Below, piece after piece: positions 52,052 through 61,149 of a stretch of 64,000 nucleotides of DNA (position 1 is its first letter; the number at the start of each line of letters is the position of its first letter). Under the pieces are notes generated by a model, which was not told where the DNA came from, did not search any database, and was given only the letters and a program-made list of their open reading frames with translations. The DNA lies in the NCBI GenBank assembly GCA_036397095.1, contig DASWJQ010000111.1, positions 1 to 64,000 on the forward strand, read 5' to 3'. Origin of the DNA: DASWJQ01 sp036397095 (lineage in GTDB: Bacteria; Chloroflexota; Anaerolineae; Anaerolineales; E44-bin32). A program made the position numbers and the translations under genes.

Positions 52052-52077
52052 TGCGGGGTTGGGCGGACCCCGCATGC
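52049..52077. promoter_or_regulatory. Perfect 10-bp inverted repeat (GCATGCGGGG/CCCCGCATGC) between divergent promoters
   Basis: Arms at 52049-52058 and 52068-52077 with a nine-base spacer. Each arm runs straight into a -10 box (TACAAT on the minus strand, TATAAT on the plus strand), so both promoters face out from one symmetric centre. A dimeric regulator bound to it would control both genes, or the repeat may simply be shared promoter sequence. Confidence 0.6.
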
Positions 52078-52083
52078 TATAAT
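52075..52083 (+). promoter_or_regulatory. Extended -10 promoter (TGC-TATAAT) of ftsK
   Basis: TGC plus perfect TATAAT, followed by CGCCGCGC; 26 bases before the TTG start of the FtsK gene, with GGGGGAGGAGG in the leader. Confidence 0.65.
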
Positions 52084-52109
52084 CGCCGCGCTCTGGGGGA
52101 GGAGGTCCT

Positions 52110-54401
52110 TTGGCCAGGCGCCGTTCCCGTCGTTCTTCTTCCAAAAACAGGAAAGGTGCTGCCGACAGTGCCCTGGGGCATGCCGTCGCCGGCCCACTGC
52201 GCGGGCTGAAGGGCTTGCTCGTGCGGGGCTGGTCGGCGATGGGTGGTGTCCTGGGCGGGCACAAGCAAGAGGTCGGCGGTGTGCTGATGGTGGCCGTCGG
52301 CTTGCTCACCCTGCTTACCCTGCTCTCACCAACCCAAGGATTGCTTGCCAGCTCCTGGTTGCGCGCCCTGCGCTTCTTGTTTGGCTGGGGGATGATCCTG
52401 TTCCCGCTTGCCCTGGTGACCGCCGGGCTGTGGCTCCTGCTGCGCAACTTTGAAGCCGAACTGCCGTCGCTGCAGGCCGAGCAAGTGGTCGGCGCAGTCA
52501 TGTTGGCCATCGCACTGTTGGCTGGGCTGCAGGCCATTGACGGTCGTCTGACGATGGAGGCCGGCTTGGAGGCGGCCCAACAGGGCCGCGGCGGCGGCCT
52601 GCTGGGCACCAGCATTGTGGCCGCCCTCATTGGCGGATTTGGGTTGGCCGGAGCGCTGGTTTTGGTACTAGCCTGGAGCCTGGTTGGGGCCGCCTTTGCC
52701 AGTGGGCGCGGCGTACCAACCGTGCTCGAAACGGCCCTGGCCGGATTGGATCGAGCCGGTGTCTGGCTCGACGGGCTGCGCAAGTCGGAGGATCAACAAC
52801 TAGTGCCGCCGATCGCCAGTCCGACCGCGCCGGCCGCCAGCCCAGCCGGCGGACCGGGGCAGGCCGAGCCGACGGCCCCGCCGATTCGCACAACCTCGAG
52901 CAGCGCCAAGCTCGCCTGGAAACTGCCGGACTATCAAGAGCTTTTGGAGCCTGGCGAAGAGGGCTCGGCCGACCACAGCTTCGACCGCGACCGCGCCACG
53001 CTGATCGAAGACACCTTACGCTCGTTTGGCGCACCTGCCCGGGTCGTGGAAATCAACCGTGGCCCGACCATCACCCAGTTTGGCGTTGAGCCGGATTTCG
53101 TCGAAGGCCGTGGCGGTCGCCGGGTGAAGGTTAAGGTGAGCAAGATCTCGTCCCTGGCCGACGATTTGGCCCTGGCGCTGGCGGCGCCGTCGATCCGCAT
53201 CGAAGCGCCCGTGCCGGGCAAGGGTTTCGTCGGCATCGAGGTGCCCAACCCCGAGGTTTCGTTGGTTGCCCTGCGTGATGTGATGGACTCCAAGGCCTAC
53301 CAGAAGGTCAACTCCCGTCTGCGCATCGGACTGGGGCGTGATGTCTCGGGTCACCCGGTGACCGCCGATCTCACCAGCATGCCGCATTTGCTGATCGCCG
53401 GCACGACCGGTTCGGGTAAGTCGGTGTGCGTCAACGCCGTTGTGGCCGGGCTGCTCCTGCAGAACACGCCGGACCAACTGCGTTTCATCATGGTCGATCC
53501 CAAGCGGGTCGAGCTTACCTTCTACAACGGTATCCCGCACCTGCTGGCGCCGGTCGTGGTCGACCTTGACCGGGTGGTGCCCGCCCTGCAATGGGTGTCG
53601 CGCGAGATGGACGAGCGCTATCGGCGTTTTGCCGAGGTCGGGGTGCGCAACATCGCCGCTTTCAACGACGGTTGCCGCCAGCAGGGGCAAGCCGAGTTGC
53701 CTTACCTGGTGGTGATCGTGGACGAACTGGCCGATTTGATGATGATGGCCCCCGACGAAACGGAACGGGTATTGACCCGGCTGGCGCAGTTGGCGCGGGC
53801 CACCGGTATCCACCTGGTAATCGCCACCCAGCGTCCCTCGGTCGATGTTGTAACTGGACTTATCAAGGCCAATTTCCCGGCGCGCATCGCCTTCGCCGTC
53901 GCCTCATCGATCGACAGCCGAGTCATCCTGGACCAACCGGGCGCCGAGCGCTTGCTGGGCCGGGGCGACATGCTGTTCCAGGCGCCGGACGCAGCCGCGC
54001 CCAAACGGCTGCAGGGGGTCTACGTTTCCGAGCCAGAGCTGGCCCGCTTAATCCGTCACTGGCGCGTCGAGTCGGTCGAGGGCGAGCAATCCGAAGCTGA
54101 GCCCGGTGAGTCAGCCGAGATGGCGACCGAGGCCGGGCCTCCCAAGCAGGCCGCCTTGTGGAAGGAAATCGAAGAAGCCAACGACCAGGACGATATGTTC
54201 GAGGAAGCCGTTGCCCTGGTCCGACGGCGGCGGCGGGCATCGATATCCATGCTGCAGCGCAGGTTGCGCATCGGCTACACGCGCGCGGCGCGCTTGATTG
54301 ATATGATGGAGCAGCAGGGCATTGTCGGACCCGAACCTGGTGGCTCAAAGGCCCGCGAGGTGTTGGATTACGGCGAGTTGGAAACGGAGGCTGGCAGCTG
54401 A
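52110..54401 (+). CDS. ftsK: FtsK/SpoIIIE DNA translocase
   Basis: 763 residues from a TTG start with GGAGGAGG upstream. Order: basic N-terminus, four membrane helices about 45-210, a proline/alanine-rich linker, the alpha-beta motor from about residue 290 with Walker A AGTTGSGKSVCVNA (about 430-443) and Walker B VVIVDELADLMM, TQRPSVDVVTGLIKANFPARIAF, and a C-terminal winged-helix gamma domain (about 690-755, SMLQRRLRIGYTRAARLIDMMEQQGIVG). It pumps DNA during chromosome segregation at the division septum. It shares a two-way promoter with the cNMP/bPH2 gene. Confidence 0.96.
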   Translation: MARRRSRRSSSKNRKGAADSALGHAVAGPLRGLKGLLVRGWSAMGGVLGGHKQEVGGVLMVAVGLLTLLTLLSPTQGLLASSWLRALRFLFGWGMILFPLALVTAGLWLLLRNFEAELPSLQAEQVVGAVMLAIALLAGLQAIDGRLTMEAGLEAAQQGRGGGLLGTSIVAALIGGFGLAGALVLVLAWSLVGAAFASGRGVPTVLETALAGLDRAGVWLDGLRKSEDQQLVPPIASPTAPAASPAGGPGQAEPTAPPIRTTSSSAKLAWKLPDYQELLEPGEEGSADHSFDRDRATLIEDTLRSFGAPARVVEINRGPTITQFGVEPDFVEGRGGRRVKVKVSKISSLADDLALALAAPSIRIEAPVPGKGFVGIEVPNPEVSLVALRDVMDSKAYQKVNSRLRIGLGRDVSGHPVTADLTSMPHLLIAGTTGSGKSVCVNAVVAGLLLQNTPDQLRFIMVDPKRVELTFYNGIPHLLAPVVVDLDRVVPALQWVSREMDERYRRFAEVGVRNIAAFNDGCRQQGQAELPYLVVIVDELADLMMMAPDETERVLTRLAQLARATGIHLVIATQRPSVDVVTGLIKANFPARIAFAVASSIDSRVILDQPGAERLLGRGDMLFQAPDAAAPKRLQGVYVSEPELARLIRHWRVESVEGEQSEAEPGESAEMATEAGPPKQAALWKEIEEANDQDDMFEEAVALVRRRRRASISMLQRRLRIGYTRAARLIDMMEQQGIVGPEPGGSKAREVLDYGELETEAGS

Positions 54402-54622
54402 CGTGGGGCAATCACTTTCGGTTCTGGCGGTTGGATGATATGCTAGCACTGTTGTCAGACACATCCCTTGTACAAGCTGCCATTACCACCTACCGGCTGA
54501 ACGGCAGTTGGCCGGCCACGCCGAGAAAGGGGTGAACAGTAGGTTCAACCTCACACAAAAAGCACTAGATTGACCCAACTGAAATGTCATTCCAATAACT
54601 CCGTCTGAGGAGGAGAACGAAA

Positions 54623-55672
54623 ATGAGTAAGAGGTTTTACGCCGTCCTGACACTCCTGATTATGGCTTCCATGGTCCTGGCTGCCTGTGGTGGCACTGCC
54701 ACCGAGGCCCCGCCGGCGGAAGTTTCTTTCAAGGCCTGTCAGGTGACCGACGTCGGTGGTATTGACGACCGGTCGTTTAACGCCACTGCCTGGAAGGGTG
54801 TCCAGGATGCCGAGGCCGAGTTAGGGATTGAAGGCACATTCCTCGAGTCGCAGGAGCAAGCTGACTACGCGGAGAACATCAATGCCTTCATCGAGGAGGA
54901 CTGCGGAATCATCGTCACCGTCGGCTTCCTGCTCGGCGACGACACAGCAGCTGGGGCCGAAGCCAACCCCGATCAGCCGTTCACGATCGTCGACTTTGCC
55001 TACGATCCAACCATCCCCAACGTCTTGGGGCAGGTCTTCAATACTGATGAAGCCGCGTTCTTGGCTGGCTACGTGGCGGCTGGCATGACCCAGACCGGAA
55101 CCGTGGGCACCTTTGGCGGCATCCAGATCCCGCCGGTGACCATCTTCATGGACGGCTTCTACTACGGCGTTCAGTACTACAACGAGCAGAAGGGCACCGA
55201 TGTCCAGGTGCTCGGCTGGGACCCGGTTGCGCAGACAGGCCTGTTCGCAGGCAACTTTGAAAGCACCGACGACGGCCGGCGGCTTGGCGAGTCCTTGATG
55301 GATGAGGGCGCCGACATCATCATGCCGGTGGCTGGCCCTGTAGGTTTGGGCACGGCTGCGGCCGCGCAGGAGCGCGGTGGCATCTACATCGTAGGCGTGG
55401 ACAATGACTGGGCGATCGTGAACTCCCAGTATGCCGATATCGTCCTCACCTCGGTCCTCAAGAATATGGACGTCACGACCTTCAACGCCATCGAAGCTGT
55501 CCTGAACGGCACCTTCGAGGGCGGTGTGACGGTCGGCACGCTGACCAACGGTGGTGTTGGTCTGGCCGAGTTCCACGAGATGGATGCCATGGTCTCCGAC
55601 GAACTCAAGGCGGAAATCGACACCGTCCGCCAGGGCGTCATTGACGGCACTATCAGCGTCACTGGTGGCTGA
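54623..55672 (+). CDS. BMP-family ABC transporter substrate-binding lipoprotein
   Basis: 349 residues with GAGGAGGAG upstream of the ATG. Lipoprotein signal (MSKRFYAVLTLLIMASMVLAACGG, lipid Cys at 22). The PBP1-like domain follows: QVTDVGGIDDRSFNATAWKG is the BMP/Med signature. In relatives such as PnrA this fold binds purine nucleosides. The ligand here is only inferred. It heads a transporter operon whose ATPase and two permeases follow after a strong hairpin, so part of the transcript may end between them, leaving more binding protein than pump. Confidence 0.92.
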   Translation: MSKRFYAVLTLLIMASMVLAACGGTATEAPPAEVSFKACQVTDVGGIDDRSFNATAWKGVQDAEAELGIEGTFLESQEQADYAENINAFIEEDCGIIVTVGFLLGDDTAAGAEANPDQPFTIVDFAYDPTIPNVLGQVFNTDEAAFLAGYVAAGMTQTGTVGTFGGIQIPPVTIFMDGFYYGVQYYNEQKGTDVQVLGWDPVAQTGLFAGNFESTDDGRRLGESLMDEGADIIMPVAGPVGLGTAAAAQERGGIYIVGVDNDWAIVNSQYADIVLTSVLKNMDVTTFNAIEAVLNGTFEGGVTVGTLTNGGVGLAEFHEMDAMVSDELKAEIDTVRQGVIDGTISVTGG

Positions 55673-55694
55673 GCGCGTCCCGTAACGATCGAAA

Positions 55695-55724
55695 ACGGAG
55701 GGTCGGCAGCTGCCGACCCTCCGT
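55695..55724 (+). terminator. Hairpin after the substrate-binding gene, probable attenuating terminator
   Basis: Perfect 15-bp palindrome ACGGAGGGTCGGCAG/CTGCCGACCCTCCGT followed by CTTT only. It lies between the binding-protein gene and the ATPase gene. It may stabilise the upstream mRNA end and reduce read-through. Confidence 0.65.
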
Positions 55725-55755
55725 CTTTACGTAGCGGTTGCTTTTTTAAGCCCCA

Positions 55756-55764
55756 TGATAGAAT
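55756..55764 (+). promoter_or_regulatory. Possible extended -10 promoter (TGA-TAGAAT) of the ABC ATPase
   Basis: TGA plus TAGAAT, followed by GCCGCC, 31 bases before the GTG start at 55795. It may give the ATPase and permease genes their own transcript. Confidence 0.4.
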
Positions 55765-55794
55765 GCCGCCATCCGCAGACAAGCGAGCGCTAAT

Positions 55795-57363
55795 GTGAGC
55801 AAGCGACCCGTCCTCGAGCTGCAAGGCATCACAAAACGGTTCCCCGGAGTACTGGCAAACGACCGAATTGACCTTACCCTGCAGGAGGGTGAAATCCACG
55901 CGCTGCTTGGCGAGAACGGCGCCGGCAAGACGACTTTGATGAATATTCTGTACGGCCTATACCAGCCGGACGAGGGCAAAGTCTTTGTGCGCGGCCGTGA
56001 GGTCGAAATCCATGACCCGAACGATGCCATCGCTGTCGGCATCGGCATGGTCCACCAGCACTTCATGTTGATCCCGGTCTTCACCGTCACCGAAAATGTG
56101 ATGCTGGGGGACGAGACCACCTCTCGAATTGGGGTGCTCGATCGCAAGCGCGCCGGCGAGCGTGTCGCCGAGATTTCCAATAGCTTCGGTCTGCAGGTCG
56201 ATCCTTTCGCCTACGTGAAAGATCTACCGGTTGGCGTGCAGCAGCGGGTCGAAATCATCAAGCTGCTTTACCGGCAGGCTGACATCTTGATCCTGGATGA
56301 GCCGACGGCGGTTCTGACCCCGCAGGAAGCCAATGAGCTGTTCAAGATCATGGAGTCACTGGCCGAGCAGGGTAAGTCGATCATTTTCATCACACACAAG
56401 CTGCGCGAGGTGATGGAAGTCGCTGACCGCATCACCGTGATCCGGGGCGGCAGGGTCGTTGGCTCAACAACACCCGGCAAGGCCGATCGGGCCAAGCTGG
56501 CCGAAATGATGGTCGGCCGTGAGGTGAAACTGACGGTTGACAAGCAGGCGGCGGATGTTGCCGGTACGGTGCTCAACGTCGAGGACCTGGTTGTGATCGA
56601 TGATCGCGATCAGGTGGCAGTGGACGGGGTGTCGTTTGAGGTGCGGTCGGGCGAGATTCTGGGCGTTGCCGGTGTGCAGGGAAACGGTCAGACCGAGTTG
56701 GTCCAGGCGATCACTGGCTTGCGCCAGGCGGCCAGTGGCACGATCACCCTGCTGGGCAATGACATTACCCACGCCACTCCGCGCCATATTACGGAACTGG
56801 GCGTTGGCCACGTCCCCGAAGACCGCCAGCGCGACGGCCTGGTGCTGCCCTACCCGGTGGCTGACAATCTGGTGCTCAACACGTACTATCGGCAGCCATT
56901 CTCGCAGGGCGTCAGACTCCAGCAAGACGAAATCTTGCGATCGGCCCAACAGCGGATCGAAGAATTCGACATCCGCACGCCAAGTGCCCTCACGCCGGCT
57001 GGCTCGTTGTCGGGTGGCAACCAGCAGAAGGTGATCGTGGCCCGCGAATTTTCGCGCGAGAACAAGCTGATGGTCGCCTCTCAGCCAACCCGCGGCCTGG
57101 ATGTTGGATCGATCGAGTACATCCACAAGCGCATTCTCGAGGCGCGGCGTGCGGGCACCGCAGTACTGCTGGTAGCGCCCGAGCTCGATGAGGTGATGCA
57201 GCTCTCCGACCGGATCGCCGTCATGTACCGCGGCAAGATTGTGACGGTGCTCGACGGCCTCAGAGCGACCAAGGAAGCTGTCGGCCTGCTGATGGCTGGC
57301 GTCTCACCCGAAGAGGTCGAGCTGCCGGCAGAAGCTCGCGTCGAGGCCGAAGTCACTTTCTAG
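55795..57363 (+). CDS. ABC transporter ATP-binding protein with two nucleotide-binding domains (sugar/nucleoside type)
   Basis: 522 residues, GTG start. First NBD: Walker A GENGAGKTTLMN, signature PVGVQQRVEI, Walker B ILILDEPTAVLT. Second NBD: a Walker A-like loop GVQGNGQTELVQ (the usual GKT is altered to GQT, as in this family) and signature LSGGNQQKVIVARE, with QPTRGLDVGS in place of the usual DEPTRGLD. It matches the RbsA/MglA-type duplicated ATPase used with BMP-family proteins. It powers the two permeases encoded next, 13 bases on. Confidence 0.95.
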   Translation: MSKRPVLELQGITKRFPGVLANDRIDLTLQEGEIHALLGENGAGKTTLMNILYGLYQPDEGKVFVRGREVEIHDPNDAIAVGIGMVHQHFMLIPVFTVTENVMLGDETTSRIGVLDRKRAGERVAEISNSFGLQVDPFAYVKDLPVGVQQRVEIIKLLYRQADILILDEPTAVLTPQEANELFKIMESLAEQGKSIIFITHKLREVMEVADRITVIRGGRVVGSTTPGKADRAKLAEMMVGREVKLTVDKQAADVAGTVLNVEDLVVIDDRDQVAVDGVSFEVRSGEILGVAGVQGNGQTELVQAITGLRQAASGTITLLGNDITHATPRHITELGVGHVPEDRQRDGLVLPYPVADNLVLNTYYRQPFSQGVRLQQDEILRSAQQRIEEFDIRTPSALTPAGSLSGGNQQKVIVAREFSRENKLMVASQPTRGLDVGSIEYIHKRILEARRAGTAVLLVAPELDEVMQLSDRIAVMYRGKIVTVLDGLRATKEAVGLLMAGVSPEEVELPAEARVEAEVTF

Positions 57364-57376
57364 GACTGGTGAGCCT

Positions 57377-58660
57377 GTGAGCGACGAACAAGACACGAAA
57401 CAAGGCGCCGGCGAAGTCCTCATTGAGGAATTGCAGCGCGGGCCATCGGGCGAGTTGCCCTGGTGGCGCCAGGCGCTGCAAGCGATGACCATCCCAGCGC
57501 TGGCCGTGGTCAGCGGTCTGATCCTGGGCGGGGTCTTCATCTTCCTGACAACCGAGACCGTCTACAGCGGCTGGGCCCAGTCACCACTGGTTGGCTTGGG
57601 CAATGGGCTGCGAGCGGTGTTGTCGGCCTACGCTGCGCTGTTCAACGGCTCGATTGGCAATCCGAGCCGCATCCTCGAGGCGTTGCAATCGGGCGAGGCG
57701 GAGGCGATACGCCGCGCTTTCAACCCGATGCTGGAGAGCTTGGTCAAGTCGACGCCATTCATCTTTGCTGGGCTGGCGGTGGCGCTTGGCTTCCGGGCCG
57801 GCCTGTTTAACATCGGCGCCGAAGGCCAGCTGTTTATCGGCGCAACGGTGGCGGCCTTCCTGGGTTACAGCATCACCGGCCTGCCGCCAATCCTCCACAT
57901 CCCGCTGGCGCTGCTTGGCGGCGCCTTGGGCGGCGCCGCCTGGGGGTTTATCCCTGGTTGGCTCAAAGCCAGGACGGGGGGCCACGAAGTCATCAATACC
58001 ATCATGATGAACTACATCGCCATCCGCCTGAGCGAGTTTCTACTGCGCGGGCCGATGCAACGACCGGATTCGTTCAACCCGGTCAGTCCGACCATCGAGC
58101 CGTCGGCCATGTTGCCCAGCTTCTTCGGTGCGCCGATCCGCTTCCACCTGGGTTTTTTCGTGGCGCTTGGGGTGGCGTACCTGGTGTATTGGTTCTTGTT
58201 CAAGACCACCTGGGGCTTCGATTTGCGGACAGCTGGCGCCAATCCCCGCGCCGCTCGTTACGCCGGCATGAACACGCTGACGGCGATTGTGGCGGCAATG
58301 TCCCTGTCCGGTGCGCTGGCCGGCCTGGCCGGCGCCAACGAGGTGCTGGGGGTCAACCACAACCTGGCACTCGCCTTTTCGGCAGGCACCGGCTTCGACG
58401 CCATAGCGCTGGCATTGCTGGGCAAGAGCCATCCAGCCGGTGTTGTCTTGGCCTCGCTGCTGTTCGGGACGTTGAAGAACGGGGCGACGCAAATGCAGCT
58501 GGCGGCCGGTGTGCCGATTGACATCATTGCGATCTTGCAGGCAATGATCCTGATGTTTATCGCCGCCCCGGCGATCATCCGAACGATTTACCGCTTGCGC
58601 GAGCCGGCCGTTGAAGAGCAGGTGCTGTCGATTGGCGGCTGGGGAGGCGAACAGGTATGA
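57377..58660 (+). CDS. ABC transporter permease (BMP/nucleoside type), first subunit
   Basis: 427 residues with about ten membrane helices. N-terminal cytosolic stretch of about 45 residues, then typical BPD_transp_2 segments: GFRAGLFNIGAEGQLFIGA (coupling loop), HEVINTIMMNYIAIRL, and AGMNTLTAIVAAMSLSGALAGLAGANEVLG. Partner of the second permease; together they form the channel. The GTG start lies 13 bases after the ATPase stop; the stop overlaps the second permease gene (ATGA). Confidence 0.93.
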   Translation: MSDEQDTKQGAGEVLIEELQRGPSGELPWWRQALQAMTIPALAVVSGLILGGVFIFLTTETVYSGWAQSPLVGLGNGLRAVLSAYAALFNGSIGNPSRILEALQSGEAEAIRRAFNPMLESLVKSTPFIFAGLAVALGFRAGLFNIGAEGQLFIGATVAAFLGYSITGLPPILHIPLALLGGALGGAAWGFIPGWLKARTGGHEVINTIMMNYIAIRLSEFLLRGPMQRPDSFNPVSPTIEPSAMLPSFFGAPIRFHLGFFVALGVAYLVYWFLFKTTWGFDLRTAGANPRAARYAGMNTLTAIVAAMSLSGALAGLAGANEVLGVNHNLALAFSAGTGFDAIALALLGKSHPAGVVLASLLFGTLKNGATQMQLAAGVPIDIIAILQAMILMFIAAPAIIRTIYRLREPAVEEQVLSIGGWGGEQV

Positions 58661-59916
58661 CGACGACGGCCTTGCGACGTAGGGTTGACCGCGTGGTGCC
58701 GGCCCGGCGCATCGCCATGGGCATCTTTTTCCTGTTGCTGGGGGTGGCGAGCTTCTTGTTGGCTGGCGGAATTGACCCGGGCACGGTGACCGTGTTTGGC
58801 CTGACAGCTGGTGGCAGCCAGGCGATCCTGCCCGAATGGACCCTGTCATCGCCGTCCACCCTCAATCTGTTGGCGACCGTATCCCTGGCTATCGGCGGCT
58901 TTCAGCTGGTGCGCGGCTTTGGCGCCTGGACGAATTGGATTCTGGCGGTTGTGGCCGGCATGTTCATCTTCTCGTTCCTGGTGTGGGCAGCCGCCGGCAG
59001 CTCGCTCAACCTGGCCGGGCTGCTAGGTGCCACGCTGATCAAATCCGTGCCATTGACTTTGGGCGCCATGTCCGGTGTGCTATGTGAACGGGCCGGCGTG
59101 GTTAATATTGCCATCGAAGGCATGATGTTGATGAGCGCCATGGTCGGCACGCTGGTCGGCAGCCTGACCAACCTGTGGGTGGGCCTGCTCTGCGCCGTGC
59201 TGGCCGGCGGCTTGATGGGGCTGCTCCACGCTTGGCTGTCGGTCACCTACAAGACCGATCAGATCGTGTCAGGTACGGTGATCAACATCTTTGCGCTGGG
59301 CATGACCTCGTTCATTTCGGCCAAGTTCTTGCAGCGCTACCAGGACTTGAATAATCCAGGAATTTTCCAGCCGATCGAAATCCCGCTGCTATCCAAGATC
59401 CCATTTCTTGGCCCATTGCTCTTCAACAACAATCTGTTTGTCTACGGGATGTTCATTCTGCTGATCCTGTTGCACATTGGTCTGTTCTACACTCGCTGGG
59501 GTCTGCGGCTGCGGTCGGTCGGGGAGCACCCCAAGGCAGCCGACACGCTCGGGATCGACGTGTTCCGCACCCGTTACATGGCGGTCATTCTAGGCGGCCT
59601 TGTGGCCGGCTTTGCCGGGGCGTATTTCACCCTTGGCTCGGTTGGACGCTTCGACGAAGGACTAACCGCCGGGCGCGGCTTCATTTCCCTGGCGGCTATG
59701 ATCTTTGGCAACTGGATGCCGTTTGGCGGCTTTGGCGCCGGGCTGCTGTTCGGCTTTGCCGACGCCCTGGCGGCCCGGGCAGCCATACTGGGCATTCCGA
59801 TCCCGTCGGAGTTCTTGCTGATGACACCGTACATCGCCACCATGATCGTGCTGGCCGGGGTTGTCGGACGGGGGCAGATGCCAGCGGCCGATGGCCAGCC
59901 GTACGATAAGGAGTAG
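58657..59916 (+). CDS. ABC transporter permease (BMP/nucleoside type), second subunit
   Basis: 419 residues with about ten membrane helices. BPD_transp_2 pattern: GVVNIAIEGMMLMSAMVG, YKTDQIVSGTVINIFALGMTSF, LRSVGEHPKAADTLGIDVFRTRYMAVILGGLVAGFAGAYFTLG. The two permeases are typical of the BMP-family purine-nucleoside or related transporters. It ends the operon; a strong terminator follows the stop by about 50 bases. Confidence 0.93.
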   Translation: MTTTALRRRVDRVVPARRIAMGIFFLLLGVASFLLAGGIDPGTVTVFGLTAGGSQAILPEWTLSSPSTLNLLATVSLAIGGFQLVRGFGAWTNWILAVVAGMFIFSFLVWAAAGSSLNLAGLLGATLIKSVPLTLGAMSGVLCERAGVVNIAIEGMMLMSAMVGTLVGSLTNLWVGLLCAVLAGGLMGLLHAWLSVTYKTDQIVSGTVINIFALGMTSFISAKFLQRYQDLNNPGIFQPIEIPLLSKIPFLGPLLFNNNLFVYGMFILLILLHIGLFYTRWGLRLRSVGEHPKAADTLGIDVFRTRYMAVILGGLVAGFAGAYFTLGSVGRFDEGLTAGRGFISLAAMIFGNWMPFGGFGAGLLFGFADALAARAAILGIPIPSEFLLMTPYIATMIVLAGVVGRGQMPAADGQPYDKE

Positions 59917-59963
59917 TTGGGCAGCGGTCCGGGTTTGCACGCTCCGTGATGAACGATGAGATG

Positions 59964-59998
59964 CCAGGGCGCACCGGACAAGGTGCGCCCTGGGTTTT
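59964..59998 (+). terminator. Rho-independent terminator of the BMP-type ABC operon
   Basis: Perfect 12-bp stem CCAGGGCGCACC/GGTGCGCCCTGG with six-base loop, then GTTTT. Confidence 0.8.
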
Positions 59999-60088
59999 GG
60001 CCAGGGTGGGCTGGCCAGGTCGGGGATGCAGGATTGAGATGTAAGGACGATGTATACAACGTCCCGACATCGGATGGGAGTTAATGAG

Positions 60089-60604
60089 ATGGGGAGGCCC
60101 AAGTTCGTCAACGCGTGGGTACACGCCTGCATGACGATGACGATCGCGGCGGCGCTGATGGCTGGTTGCAGCGGTGGGTCGGTTGGCGGTTGGCCGGGGG
60201 CGGCGGTTCATACACCCTCCGCGATCGACGAGGCAGACCTTGATCCGGGTGCGCCGGTAGGGATTGATCTGAATCAGCCGCTGCCGCCGGGTGAGGCGGC
60301 TGCCGGACGGCGGGCGGCGCAGACCCATGACTGCCAGGGATGTCACATGAACATGCCGGTCGGTCCGCTGTGGCAACCCGATGACGCCCCGCCTATAGCC
60401 CTGCGTGCGGTCCAGATGATCAACCAAGACAGCTACAAGGGAGCGGCGACCACGGCCGAGCAGTACCTGTTGGAGTCAATTGTGGCGCCGGATGTCTATG
60501 TGGTGCCAGGCTTTGGGGCCGGGTTGATGCCGACCGGCTACGCCCGGTTGCTTAACCGCCAGCAAGCGGCCGATTTGATCACCTACCTGATGAGCCTCGA
60601 GTGA
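60089..60604 (+). CDS. c-type cytochrome lipoprotein (single haem)
   Basis: 171 residues from ATG at 60089 (ATGs at 60050 and 60074 would give longer N-termini; the signal fits best here). The N-terminus has a lipoprotein signal ending ALMAGC, so the protein is anchored outside the membrane. The haem site is CQGCH in TQDCQGCHMN-like context (HDCQGCHMN). No other CxxCH occurs; a C-terminal Met in VPGFGAGLMP (residue about 149) could be the distal ligand. It probably carries electrons between membrane complexes. The gene stands alone between a terminator and the DUF1761 gene. Confidence 0.8.
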   Translation: MGRPKFVNAWVHACMTMTIAAALMAGCSGGSVGGWPGAAVHTPSAIDEADLDPGAPVGIDLNQPLPPGEAAAGRRAAQTHDCQGCHMNMPVGPLWQPDDAPPIALRAVQMINQDSYKGAATTAEQYLLESIVAPDVYVVPGFGAGLMPTGYARLLNRQQAADLITYLMSLE

Positions 60605-60679
60605 CGACTTCATCCACCCGAACCCTGGCCCGACTTGCGGGGTTGTAGTCCTGAAAGCCCTTATCAAGAGGAGAGATTG

Positions 60680-61081
60680 ATGGCGTTCACCGATGTGAAT
60701 TGGCTGGCCGTCCTCGTGGGTACGGTCATCAACATGTTCGTTGGTTTCTTGTGGTACGGGCCGCTGTTTGGCCAGATGTGGATGCGGATGATCGGCAAGC
60801 GGGCCGATGAAATTCAGTCGGACAGCAGGATGTACGTGGTCACCGGCGTGGCGGCATTGGTCTCGTCCTACGTGCTGGCGGTGTTGATCGGAGCCAGCGG
60901 GGTGGTCACGCTGTTTGGCGGCATGATGATCGGTATCTTTGTCTGGGTGGGTATTGGTGCCACCGGCACCCTGGTATACACGACGTTCGAAGGCCCGCCG
61001 CGCAATGTGTGGATGCTGCACGCGCTGTACCAGCTGGTGGTGTTCGCCATTAACGGGGCCATCTTCGCCGTCTGGGCCTGA
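60680..61081 (+). CDS. DUF1761-family membrane protein
   Basis: 133 residues from ATG at 60680 with AGAGGAGAG upstream. The opening FTDVNWLAVLVGTVINMFVGFLWYGPLFGQMWMRMIG is typical of DUF1761. Four membrane helices. The family has no known function. It follows the cytochrome gene after 75 bases, and its own ribosome site is good. It might be co-transcribed with that gene, as no terminator is seen between. Confidence 0.85.
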   Translation: MAFTDVNWLAVLVGTVINMFVGFLWYGPLFGQMWMRMIGKRADEIQSDSRMYVVTGVAALVSSYVLAVLIGASGVVTLFGGMMIGIFVWVGIGATGTLVYTTFEGPPRNVWMLHALYQLVVFAINGAIFAVWA

Positions 61082-61149
61082 CGGCACCTGCCGGTCTCGC
61101 CAGGAAAGTCAGCGGGGCGACCACGGTCGCCCTGTTTGCTATTGGGGCG

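Noticed and set aside
52037..52783. N-terminal extension of the cNMP/bPH2 gene through the ftsK region
   Set aside because: It runs across the divergent promoter and is antisense to ftsK; the recognisable protein starts at 52036.
54402..54622. A purine riboswitch upstream of the nucleoside-type binding protein
   Set aside because: The expected three-stem junction and conserved loop sequences are not found; only a weak CTGCC/GGCAG pairing and a doubtful TTGACC box.
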